Shown here one piece after another: positions 51,232 to 64,000 of a stretch of 64,000 nucleotides of DNA; position 1 is the stretch's first letter; each line of letters begins with the position of its first letter. The notes under the pieces were generated by a model that saw only the letters and a program-made list of their open reading frames with translations, had not been told where the DNA came from and made no database searches. The position numbers and the translations under genes are program-made. Source of the DNA: Chrysomallon squamiferum (lineage: Eukaryota > Mollusca > Gastropoda > Neomphalida > Peltospiridae); contig CM022670.1 in NCBI GenBank assembly GCA_012295275.1, positions 21,235,146 to 21,299,145 of the forward strand. Reading direction: 5' to 3'.

Positions 51232-54200
51232 ACTGTTTCCCGCCATTTTATTACTTTTTTTTTCCATTTCTCAAACGAAGATTTTCCAGTAGTCGATCAA
51301 ACAAATAACAATTTTTACACAAACCGTTGAGGAATGACGTCAAACTGAATTTTACTATCGTAGATGAAACCTTAATTAATTCCAAAGTAAACTATTTGTA
51401 ATATTCTCTAAAATGTTACCGAGTTTGCTAATATCTATCTACATATATGTCTTAGTAAAAATTTGTTTTTATACAGACCCGAATATAAATATGTTTATAA
51501 TAACTTAGAATATTCCCCAAATTAGTCTTTTTCGTTGCATTCATTGTATTTTGTTGCAAATAAAAGAAATTAATGTTCATCGCATTAGTGTAATAATATC
51601 AGGTATAACATAACTATCGCTGATTTCATAATTTTAATCAATTAATTTATTAAAAAAATAAATAAAAGTATTTATTAAAGTTGGTATTTTTATTAATCTT
51701 ATACAGTGAATTCTTGATAGCAGAAGAATGAACTACCACAGAGTTTTACAAATAAGAATGAAAATATATATCAACGAATTGGCATTGAGAACAATTGTCT
51801 GATCAGTATCAGATTAGAAATGATTGACTGTCGTTTCAAACACCACAAATTTAGGAACTGCGTAGATTAAGACCGATATAAGGTCTGATATTTTTGTTAA
51901 ACTGCGTACTTAGATTCTCATCTACGTTGTTTACACATATATTTGCAATGGAAAGACTTGGAACGCCTCCCACTGAGTATTAGGATAAAATATTCCCTGC
52001 TGTGTTTATATTAATTTCTTTTTTGTAAAAAATAACAATATGACTTTTAATAGATATACGTTTGTTTTTGAGGTCTTAAATTTTCTCTAAAAATAGATCA
52101 TACATATACCTATTTGCTCGATGCATAATACATACATATAGATATATTCTTGTATACACACAAAATAAGAAACACACACACACTCAGCATACACACATAC
52201 ACATACAAATTTTTCTGCATTCGTATACATACATACAAAAATAATTATATACATGAAGGCACACACTTACTATCATGGAAATGTTGCATTCATAAATCCT
52301 TTTTTTTTTTCTATTTGTCTGTATCTCTAGCAGACCTTATAAATATTATTATTAAAAATTGTAATATTACAGTTATATATTCGTTTCTGTTATCTTTCTC
52401 GTCTTTAAACAGAAACAGAAAATAAAAAGCGTCGAATAGAATATATATGTATATATATATATATTTTATCGTATTATTAATATTTGTTTTAATTAAATGA
52501 TATTAATAATGTTCAAACAATTTTTTATTTTTTTTTATTAGAAAATGTTGGATGTTAGGTAAATGTGGATTATTATAATCATTACTTGAAGAAACGGTCT
52601 TTGATATGAAAATAAGGGAACAAACGGGATCAAGATATGGGTAACAAACCATGAAGCGATGCCTGGACACTTCTGTATATATTAAAAAATAATACATATA
52701 TATATATTTATACAGACGCTGAACGATTTGCCACTCTATTTCGACACACTACTGAAATTATAATACACTGTTGACTATTTTTATTCAAAAATTGCGTCTA
52801 TACCAAGAATCGATAAGCAACCTTTTCATCGTCTTATTTAAGAAAGAAAAAAACATTTGGATTCTATCCGTGGTGTCAAACGGTAAGCCCCGTGACTTTG
52901 ACTTTGCAAAACAGCGCCCATCCTTTCTTTTAATTACAGAGTGAAATTCTTCAGGTTGGTTTTAAATGGTGGAAAACAGCAGACCTCCTGGTACCATCTT
53001 CACAGTTCGGATCACGGCAGCCACATCGAATACTGTTTCCCAATGCCATTTTATTTTTACGTGTTTTTTTTCTATTTCTGAAACGAAGATTTTTTTTCAG
53101 TAGTCGACCAAACAAATAAATAACAATTTTTACAAAACCGTTGAGCAATGACATCAAACTGAATTTTACTATCGTAGATGAAACCTTAATTTATTCCAAA
53201 GTAAACTGTTATATTCTCTAAAATGTTACCGAGTTTGCTAATATCTATCTACATATATGTCTTAGTAAAAATTTGTTTTTATACAGACCCGAATATAAAT
53301 ATGTTTATAATAACTTAGAATATTCCCCAAATTAGTCTTTTTCGTTGCATTCATTGTATTTTGTTGCAAATAAAAGAAATTAATGTTCATCGCATTAGTG
53401 TAATAATATCAGGTATAACACAACTATCGCTGATTTCATAATTGTAATTAATTAATTTATTAAAAAAAAAAAAATAAGAAGTATTTATTAAAGTTGTTAT
53501 TTTTATTAATCTTATACAGTGACTTCTTGATAGCAGAAGAATGAACTACCACAGAGTTTTACAAATAAGAATGAAAATATATATCAAAGAATTGGCATTC
53601 AAAAAATAATGATGTGATCAGTGTTAGATTAGAAATGATTGACTGCCGTTTCAAACACCAAAAATTTAGGATCACCGTAGATTAAGACCGATATAAGGTC
53701 TGATATTTTTGTTAAACTGCGTACTTAGATTCTCATCTACGTTGTTTACACATATATTTGCAATAGAAAGACTTGGAACACCTCCCACTGAATATTAGGA
53801 TAAAATATTCCCTGCTGTGTTTATATTCATTTCTCTTTTGTAAACAACAACAATATGACTTTTAATAGATATACATTTGTTTTAGAGGTCTTAAATTTCC
53901 TCTAAAAATAGATGATACATATACCTATTTGCTCGATGCATAATACATACATATAGATATATACTTGCATATATACATAATCACACATACACACACACAC
54001 ACTCAGCATACACACATACACATACAAATTTATCTCCATTCGTATACATACATACAAAAATAATTATATACATGAAAGCAGACACGTACTATCATGAATA
54101 TATCGCATTCATAAATTCTTTTTTTTTTTTTTCTTTTCTGTTTGTCTGTATCTCTACCAGAACTAATAAATATTATTATTAAAAATTGTAATATTACAGT

Positions 54201-57200
54201 TATATATTCGTTTCTGTTATCTTTCTCGTCTTTAAACAGAACAATAAACTAAAAAGCGTCGAATAGAATATATATATATATATATTATCGTATTATTAAT
54301 ATTCGTGTTTATTAAATGATATTAATAATGTTCAAACAATTTATTTTATTTTTTTTTTTTATTAGAAAATATTGGATGTTAGGTAAATGTGGATTATCAT
54401 AATCATTACTTGAAGAAACGGTCTTTGATATGAAAATAAGGGAACAAACGGGATCAAGATATGGGTAACAAACCATGAAGCGATGCCTGGACACTTCTGT
54501 ATATATTAAAAAAATAATATATATATATATATATTTATACAGACGCTGCACGATTTGCCACTCTCTTTCGACACACTACTGAAATTATAATACGCTGTTA
54601 ACTATTTTTATTCAAAAATTGTCTGTATACTAAGAATCGATAAGCAACCTTTTTAACGTCTTATTTAAAAAAAACAAAAACATTTGGATTGGATCCGTGG
54701 TGTCAAACTGTAAGCCCCGTGACTTTGACTTTGCAAAACAGCGCCCATCCTTTCTTTTAATTACAGAGTGAAATTCTTCAGGTTGCTTTTAAAGAATGGA
54801 TAAAAGCAGACCTCCTTGTACCATCTTCACAGTTTGGATCAAGGCAGCCACATCGAATTTTAGGTTTCTGAAAAGCAGTTGAATATTAGTAATATATTAT
54901 ATCCATCCGTCCTTTATACAATTATAGTATTTCATAATTTTGTTACATACCTAAACAATGAAGCATACATATGTATATGTTTTACCAATATTTAGTACTT
55001 AGTAACTCGTTTTTTAATTTCTCTCTTTCTCCTCACTCTTTCTTTCCCTTTTTCTCTCTGTATCACACTGTTTCCCGCCATTTTATTACTTTTTTTTTCC
55101 ATTTCTCAAACGAAGATTTTCCAGTAGTCGATCAAACAAATAACAATTTTTACACAAACCGTTGAGGAATGACGTCAAACTGAATTTTACTATCGTAGAT
55201 GAAACCTTAATTAATTCCAAAGTAAACTGTTTCTAATATTCTCTAAAATGTTACCGAGTTTGCTAATATCTATCTACATATATGTCTTAGTAAAAATTTG
55301 TTTTTATACAGACCCGAATATAAATATGTTTATAATAACTTAGAATATTCCCCAAATTAGTCTTTTTCGTTGCAGTCATTGTATTTTGTTGCAAATAAAA
55401 GAAATTAATGTTCATCGCATTAGTGTAATAATATCCGGTATAACACAACTATCGCTGATTTCATAATTTTAATCAATTAATTTATTAAAAAAATAAATAA
55501 AAGTATTTATTAAAGTTGGTATTTTTATTAATCTTATACAGTGAATTCTTGATAGCAGAAGAATGAACTACCACAGAGTTTTACAAATAAGAATGAAAAT
55601 ATATATCAACGAATTGGCATTGAGAACAATTGTGTGATCAGTATCAGATTAGAAATGATTGACTGTCGTTTCAAACACCACAAATTTAGGAACTGCGTAG
55701 ATTAAGACCGATATAAGGTCTGATATTTTTGTTAAACTGCGTACTTAGATTCTCATCTACGTTGTTTACACATATATTTGCAATGGAAAGACTTGGAACG
55801 CCTCCCACTGAGTATTAGGATAAAATATTCCCTGCTGTGTTTATATTAATTTCTTTTTTGTAAAAAATAACAATATGAATTTTAATAGATATACATTTGT
55901 TTTTGAGGTCTTAAATTTTCTCTAAAAATAGATCATACATATACCTATTTGCTCGATGCATAATACATACATATAGATATATTCTTGCATACACACAAAA
56001 TAAGACACACACACACACTCAGCATACAAACATACACATACAAATTTTTCTGCATTCGTATACATACATACAAAAATAATTATATACATGAAGGCACACA
56101 CTTACTATCATGGAAATGTTGCATTCATAAATTCTTTTTTTTTTCTATTTGTCTGTATCTCTAGCAGACCTTATAAATATTATTATTAAAAATTGTAATA
56201 TTACAGTTATATATTCGTTTCTGTTATCTTTCTCGTCTTTAAACAGAAACAGAAAATAAAATGCGTCGAATAGAATATATATGTATATATATATATATAT
56301 TTTATCGTATTATTAATATTTGTTTTAATTAAATGATATTAATAATGTTCAAACAATTTTTTATTTTTTTTTATTAGAAAATGTTGGATGTTAGGTAAAT
56401 GTGGATTATTATAATCATTACTTGAAGAAACGGTCTTTGATATGAAAATAAGGGAACAAACGGGATCAAGATATGGGTAACAAACCATGAAGCGATGCCT
56501 GGACACTTCTGTATATATTAAAAAATAATACATATATATATATTTATACAGACGCTGAACGATTTGCCACTCTATTTCGACACACTACTGAAATTATAAT
56601 ACACTGTTGACTATTTTTATTCAAAAATTGCGTCTATACCAAGAATCGATAAGCAACCTTTTCATCGTCTTATTTAAGAAAGAAAAAAACATTTGGATTC
56701 TATCCGTGGTGTCAAACTGTAAGCCCCGTGACTTTGACTTTGCAAAACAGCGCCCATCCTTTCTTTTAATTACAGAGTGAAATTCTTCAGGTTGGTTTTA
56801 AATGGTGGAAAACAGCAGACCTCCTGGTACCATCTTCACAGTTCGGATCACGGCAGCCACATCGAATACTGTTTCCCGCCATTTTATTACGTGTTTTTTT
56901 TTTTCTATTTCTGAAACGAAGATTTTCCAGTAGTCGACCAAACAAATAACAATTTTTTACACAAACCGTTGAGCAATGACATCAAACTGAATTTTACTAT
57001 CGTAGATGAAACCTTAATTTATTCCAAAGTAAACTGTTATATTCTCTAAAATGTTACCGAGTTTGCTAATATCTATCTACATATATGTCTTAGTAAAAAT
57101 TTGTTTTTATACAGACCCGAATATAAATATTTTTATAATAACTTAGAATATTCCCCAAATTAGTCTTTTTCGTTGCATTCATTGTATTTTGTTGCAAATA

Positions 57201-60200
57201 AAAGAAATTAATGTTCATCGCATTAGTGTAATAATATCAGGCATAACACAACTATCGCTGATTTCATAATTTTAATCAATTAATTGATTAAAAAAATAAA
57301 TAAAAGTATTTATTAAAGTTGGTATTTTTATTAATCTTATACAGTGAATTCTTGATAGCAGAAGAATGAACTACCACAGAGTTTTACAAATAAGAATGAA
57401 AATATATATCAACGAACTGGCATTCAAAAAATAATGATGTGATCAGTATTAGATTAGAAATGATTGACTGTCGTTTCAAACACCAAAAATTTAGGATCAC
57501 CGTAGATTAAGACCGATATAAGGTCTGATATTTTTGTTAAACTGCGTACTTAGATTCTCATCTACGTTGTTTACACATATATTTGCAATGGAAAGACTTG
57601 GAACGCCTCCCACTGAGTATTAGGATAAAATATTCCCTGCTGTGTTTATATTCATTTCTTTTTTGTAAACAACAACAATATGACTTTTAATAGATATACA
57701 TTTGTTTTAGAGGTCTTAAAATTCCTCTAAAAATAGATCATACATATAGCTATTTGCTCGATGCATAATACATACATATAGATATATACTTGCATATATA
57801 CATAATCACACATACACACACACACACTCAGCATACACACATACACATACAAATTTATCTGCATTCGTATACATACATACAAAAATAATTATATACATGA
57901 AGACACACACGTACTATCATGGAAATGTTGCATTCATAAATTCTTTTCTGTTTTCTTTTTCTCTGTATCTCTAGCAGACCTTATAAATATTATTATTAAA
58001 ATTGTAATATTACAGTTATATATTCGTTTCTGTTATCTTTCTCGTCTTTAAACAGAAACAGAAAATAAAAAGCGTCGAATAGAATATATATGTATATATA
58101 TATATATTTTATCGTATTATTAATATTTGTTTTTATTAAATGATATTAATAATGTTCAAACAGTTTTTTATTTCTTTTATTAGAAAATGTTGGATGTTAG
58201 GTAAATGTGGATTATTATAATCATTACTTGAAGAAACGGTCTTTGATATGAAAATAAGGGAACAAACGGGATCAAGATATGGGTAACAAACCATGAAGCG
58301 ATGCCTGGACACTTCTGTATATATTAGAAAATAATACATATATATATATATATTTATACAGACGCTGCACGATTTGCCACTCTCTTTCGACACACTACTG
58401 AAATTATAATACGCTGTTAACTATTTTTATTCAAAAATTGTCTCTATACTAAGAATCGATAAGCAACCTTTTTAACGTCTTATTTAAAAAAGACAAAAAC
58501 ATTTGGATTCGATCCGTGGTGTCAAACTGTAAGCCCCGTGACTTTGACTTTGCAAAACAGCGCCCATCCTTTCTTTTAATTACAGAGTGAAATTCTTCAG
58601 GTTGGTTTTAAAGAATGGATAAAAGCAGACCTCCTTGTACCATCTTCACAGTTTGGATCAAGGCAGGCACATCGAATTTTAGGTTTCTGAAAAGCTGTTG
58701 AATATTTGTAATATATTATATCCATACGTCCTTTATACAGTTACAGTATTTCATAATTTTGTTACATACCTAAACAATGAAGCATACATATGTATATATG
58801 TTTTACCAATATTTAGTACTTAGTAACTCGTTTTTAATTTCTCTCTTTCTTTCTCTCTGTATCACACTGTTTCCCGCCATTTTATTACTTTTTTTTTCCA
58901 TTTCTCAGACGAAGATTTTCCAGTAGTCGACCAAACAAATAACAATTTTTACACAAACCGTTGAGCAATGACGTCAAACTGAATTTTACTATCGTAGATG
59001 AAACCTTAATTAATTCCAAAGTAAACTGTTTCTAATATTCTCTAAAATGTTACCGAGTTTGCTAATATCTATCTACATATATGTCTTAGTAAAAATTTGT
59101 TTTTATACAGACCCGAATATAAATATTTTTATAATAACTTAGAATATTCCCCAAATTAGTCTTTTTCGTTGCATTCATTGTATTTTCTTGCAAATAAAAG
59201 AAGTTGAAATTGTTATTTGCATTAGTGTAATAAAATCCGGTATAACACAACTATCGCTGATTTCATAATTGTAATTAATTAATTTATTAAAAAAAAAAAA
59301 ATAAGAAGTATTTATTAAAGTTGTTATTTTTATTAATCTTATACAGTGACTTCTTGATAGCAGAAGAATGAACTACCACAGAGTTTTACAAATAAGAATG
59401 AAAATATATATCAACGAATTGGCATTCAAAAAATAATGATGTGATCAGTGTTAGATTAGAAATGATTGACTGTCGTTTCAAACACCAAAAATTTAGGATC
59501 ACCGTAGATTAAGACCGATATAAGGTCTGATATTTTTGTTAAACTGCGTACTTAGATTCTCATCTACGTTGTTTACACATATATTTGCAATGGAAAGACT
59601 TGGAACACCTCCCACTGAATATTAGGATAAAATATTCCCTGCTGTGTTTATATTCATTTCTCTTTTGTAAACAACAACAATATGACTTTTAATAGATATA
59701 CATTTGTTTTAGAGGTCTTAAATTTCCTCTAAAAATAGATGATACATATACCTATTTGCTCGATGCATAATACATACATATAGATATATACTTGCATATA
59801 TACATAATCACACATACACACACACACACTCAGCATACACACATACACATACAAATTTATCTCCATTCGTATACATACATACAAAAATAATTATATACAT
59901 GAAAGCAGACACGTACTATCATGAATATATCGCATTCATAAATTCTTTTTTTTTTTTTTTGTCTGTATCTCTACCAGAACTAATAAATATTATTATTAAA
60001 AATTGTAATATTACAGTTATATATTCGTTTCTGTTATCTTTCTCGTCTTTAAACAGAACAATAAACTAAAAAGCGTCGAATAGAATATATATATATATAT
60101 ATATTATCGTATTATTAATATTCGTGTTTATTAAATGATATTAATAATGTTCAAACAATTTATTTTTTATTTTTTTTTATTAGAAAATATTGGATGTTAG

Positions 60201-63200
60201 GTAAATGTGGATTATTATAATCATTACTTGAAGAAACGGTCTTTGATATGAAAATAAGGGAACAAACGGGATCAAGATATGGGTAACAAACCATGAAGCG
60301 ATGCCTGGACACTTCTGTATATATTAAAAAATAATATATATATATATATATATTTATACAGACGCTGCACGATTTGCCACTCTCTTTCGACACACTACTG
60401 AAATTATAATACGCTGTTAACTATTTTTATTCAAAAATTGTCTGTATACTAAGAATCGATAAGCAACCTTTTTAACGTCTTATTTAAAAAAAACAAAAAC
60501 ATTTGGATTGGATCCGTGGTGTCAAACTGTAAGCCCCGTGACTTTGACTTTGCAAAACAGCGCCCATCCTTTCTTTTAATTACAGAGTGAAATTCTTCAG
60601 GTTGCTTTTAAAGAATGGACAAAAGCAGACCTGCTTGTACTATCTTCACAGTTTGGATCAAGGCAGCCACATCGAATTTTAGGTTTCTGAAAAGCAGTTG
60701 AATATTAGTAATATATTATATCCATCCGTCCTTTATACAATTATAGTATTTCATAATTTTGTTACATACCTAAACAATGAAGCATACATATGTATATGTT
60801 TTACCAATATTTAGTACTTAGTAACTCGTTTTTTAATTTCTCTCTTTCTCCTCACTCTTTCTTTCCCTTTTTCTCTCTGTATCACACTGTTTCCCGCCAT
60901 TTTATTACTTTTTTTTTCCATTTCTCAAACGAAGATTTTCCAGTAGTCGATCAAACAAATAACAATTTTTACACAAACCGTTGAGGAATGACGTCAAACT
61001 GAATTTTACTATCGTAGATGAAACCTTAATTAATTCCAAAGTAAACTGTTTCTAATATTCTCTAAAATGTTACCGAGTTTGCTAATATCTATCTACATAT
61101 ATGTCTTAGTAAAAATTTGTTTTTTATACAGACCCGAATATAAATATGTTTATAATAACTTAGAATATTCCCCAAATTAGTCTTTTTCGTTGCAGTCATT
61201 GTATTTTGTTGCAAATAAAAGAAATTAATGTTCATCGCATTAGTGTAATAATATCCGGTATAACACAACTATCGCTGATTTCATAATTTTAATCAATTAA
61301 TTTATTAAAAAAAAAAAATAAAAAAGAAAGTATTTATTAAAGTTGGTATTTTTATTAATCTTATACAGTGAATTCTTGATAGCAGAAGAATGAACTACCA
61401 CAGAGTTTTACAAATAAGAATGAAAATATATATCAACGAATTGGCATTGAGAACAATTGTGTGATCAGTATCAGATTAGAAATGATTGACTGTCGTTTCA
61501 AACACCACAAATTTAGGAACTGCGTAGATTAAGACCGATATAAGGTCTGATATTTTTGTTAAACTGCGTACTTAGATTCTCATCTACGTTGTTTACACAT
61601 ATATTTGCAATGGAAAGACTTGGAACGCCTCCCACTGAGTATTAGGATAAAATATTCCCTGCTGTGTTTATATTAATTTCTTTTTTGTAAAAAATAACAA
61701 TATGAATTTTAATAGATATACATTTGTTTTTGAGGTCTTAAATTTTCTCTAAAAATAGATCATACATATACCTATTTGCTCGATGCATAATACATACATA
61801 TAGATATATTCTTGCATACACACAAAATAAGACACACACACACACTCAGCATACAAAACATACACATACAAATTTTTCTGCATTCGTATACATACATACA
61901 AAAATAATTATATACATGAAGGCACACACTTACTATCATGGAAATGTTGCATTCATAAATTCTTTTTTTTTTCTATTTGTCTGTATCTCTAGCAGACCTT
62001 ATAAATATTATTATTAAAAATTGTAATATTACAGTTATATATTCGTTTCTGTTATCTTTCTCGTCTTTAAACAGAAACAGAAAATAAAATGCGTCGAATA
62101 GAATATATATGTATATATATATATATTTTATCGTATTATTAATATTTGTTTTTATTAAATGATATTAATAATGTTCAAACAATTTTTTATTTTTTTTTTA
62201 TTAAAAATGTTGGATGTTAGGTAAATGTGGATTATTATAATCATTACTTGAAGAAACGGTCTTTGATATGAAAAATAAGGGAACAAACGGGATCAAGATA
62301 TGGGTAACAAACCATGAAGCGATGCCTGGACACTTCTGTATATATTAAAAAAAATAATACATATATATATATTTATACAGACGCTGAACGATTTGCCACT
62401 CTATTTCGACACACTACTGAAATTATAATACACTGTTGACTATTTTTATTCAAAAATTGCGTCTATACCAAGAATCGATAAGCAACCTTTTCATCGTCTT
62501 ATTTAAGAAAAAAAACAACATTTGGATTCTATCCGTGGTGTCAAACGGTAAGCCCCGTGACTTTGACTTTGCAAAACAGCGCCCATCCTTTCTTTTAATT
62601 ACAGAGTGAAATTCTTCAGGTTGGTTTTAAATGGTGGAAAACAGCAGACCTCCTGGTACCATCTTCACAGTTCGGATCACGGCAGCCACATCGAATACTG
62701 TTTCCCGCCATTTTATTACGTGTTTTTTTTCTATTTCTGAAACGAAGATTTTCCAGTAGTCGACCAAACAAATAACAATTTTTACACAAACCGTTGAGCA
62801 ATGACATCAAACTGAATTTTACTATCGTAGATGAAACCTTAATTTATTCCAAAGTAAACTGTTATATTCTCTAAAATGTTACCGAGTTTGCTAATATCTA
62901 TCTACATATATGTCTTAGTAAAAATTTGTTTTTATACAGACCCGAATATAAATATTTTTATAATAACTTAGAATATTCCCCAAATTAGTCTTTTTCGTTG
63001 CATTCATTGTATTTTGTTGCAAATAAAAGAAATTAATGTTCATCGCATTAGTGTAATAATATCAGGCATAACACAACTATCGCTGATTTCATAATTTTAA
63101 TCAATTAATTGATTAAAAAAATAAATAAAAGTATTTATTAAAGTTGGTATTTTTATTAATCTTATACAGTGAATTCTTGATAGCAGAAGAATGAACTACC

Positions 63201-64000
63201 ACAGAGTTTTACAAATAAGAATGAAAATATATATCAACGAACTGGCATTCAAAAAATAATGATGTGATCAGTATTAGATTAGAAATGATTGACTGTCGTT
63301 TCAAACACCAAAAATTTAGGATCAACGTAGATTAAGACCGATATAAGGTCTGATATTTTTGTTAAATTGCGTACTTAGATTCTCATCTACGTTGTTTACA
63401 CATATATTTGCAATGGAAAGACTTGGAACGCCTCCCACTGAGTATTAGGATAAAATATTCCCTGCTGTGTTTATATTCATTTCTTTTTTGTAAACAACAA
63501 CAATATGACTTTTAATAGATATACATTTGTTTTAGAGGTCTTAAAATTCCTCTAAAAATAGATCATACATATAGCTATTTGCTCGATGCATAATACATAC
63601 ATATAGATATATACTTGCATATATACATAATCACACATACACACACACACACTCAGCATACACACATACACATACAAATTTATCTGCATTCGTATACATA
63701 CATACAAAATAATTATATACATGAAGACACACACGTACTATCATGGAAATGTTGCATTCATAAATTCTTTTCTGTTTTCTTTTTCTCTGTATCTCTAGCA
63801 GACCTTATAAATATTATTATTAAAATTGTAATATTACAGTTATATATTCGTTTCTGTTATCTTTCTCGTCTTTAAACAGAAACAGAAAATAAAAAGCGTC
63901 GAATAGAATATATATGTATATATATATATATTTTATCGTATTATTAATATTTGTTTTTATTAAATGATATTAATAATGTTCAAACAGTTTTTTATTTCTT

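Larger units (their letters stand above)
47247..64000. repeat. Macrosatellite: at least nine 1.8/2.0-kb tandem units, open to the right
   Basis: Units marked by GACTTTGCAAAACAGCG start at 47292, 49091, 50890, 52900, 54727, 56736, 58546, 60546 and 62565. Spacings are 1799, 1799, 2010, 1827, 2009, 1810, 2000 and 2019. Type A (about 1.8 kb) reads ATCGAATACTGTTTCCCGCC. Type B has about 210 extra bases between ATCGAA and CTGTTTCCC. Order: A A B A B A B B A. A second marker, the CA-rich block in each unit, has an alpha form (GCATACACACAAAATAAGAC) and a beta form (GCATATATACATAATCAC): alpha, beta, alpha, beta, alpha, beta, beta, alpha, beta. The first unit is cut: about 390 bp are missing at 47291/47292. 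The last is cut by the window. Confidence 0.97.

Overview
The window looks like nuclear DNA of an AT-rich invertebrate, most likely a mollusc or another lophotrochozoan. Genes are split by short to medium GT-AG introns, there are no bacterial operons, microsatellites are extremely dense ((ATT)n, (CATA)n, (GA)n, (TA)n, (TCTG)n), and a Tc1/mariner-type element is present. The species cannot be fixed from the sequence. Most long open frames come from low-complexity tracts. The real genes are made of short exons and had to be assembled from splice sites and phases.

Layout. (1) 1-1444, minus strand: 5' part of a leucine-rich-repeat gene (LRRC74-like). One of its exons has been overrun by a 55-bp minisatellite made from the exon itself. 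(2) 1445-11190: almost only simple repeats, a 59-61 bp minisatellite (7538-8126) and an A-poor T/C/G tract (5269-5783). (3) 11193-14676, minus: a divergent protein kinase with a histidine-rich 14-residue repeat array and a poly-Asp/Glu tract ahead of the kinase domain. A likely 5' non-coding exon and paired CRE-like sites lie near 15.5-15.6 kb. (4) 18146-20450, minus: a five-exon gene for a small secreted protein with ten cysteines in the mature part. Its third exon carries a one-base frame break. (5) 23572-34298, minus: a complete 13-exon NARS2 gene (mitochondrial asparaginyl-tRNA synthetase, about 488 aa). One intron holds a catalytically dead mariner-like element (25602-26703). The promoter and first-exon region is present in three tandem copies (about 32.64-36.24 kb). 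(6) 38767-43690, plus: a complete six-exon LAMTOR1 gene (165 aa), the lipid-anchored Ragulator scaffold. (7) 46021-46133, minus: a coding-like terminal exon of an unidentified gene. (8) 47247-64000: a tandem array of a complex 1.8/2.0-kb unit, at least nine copies, arranged mostly as alternating types and running off the right edge.

The genes are not functionally linked in any obvious way. NARS2 charges mitochondrial tRNA-Asn. LAMTOR1 tethers Ragulator/mTORC1 signalling to lysosomes. The kinase and the secreted protein are lineage-type genes without a clear assignment. The strongest points for follow-up are the exon-born minisatellite, the NARS2 promoter triplication, the His-rich kinase, the unannotated ten-cysteine secreted gene and the two-type macrosatellite with a short cysteine-containing reading frame in each unit.
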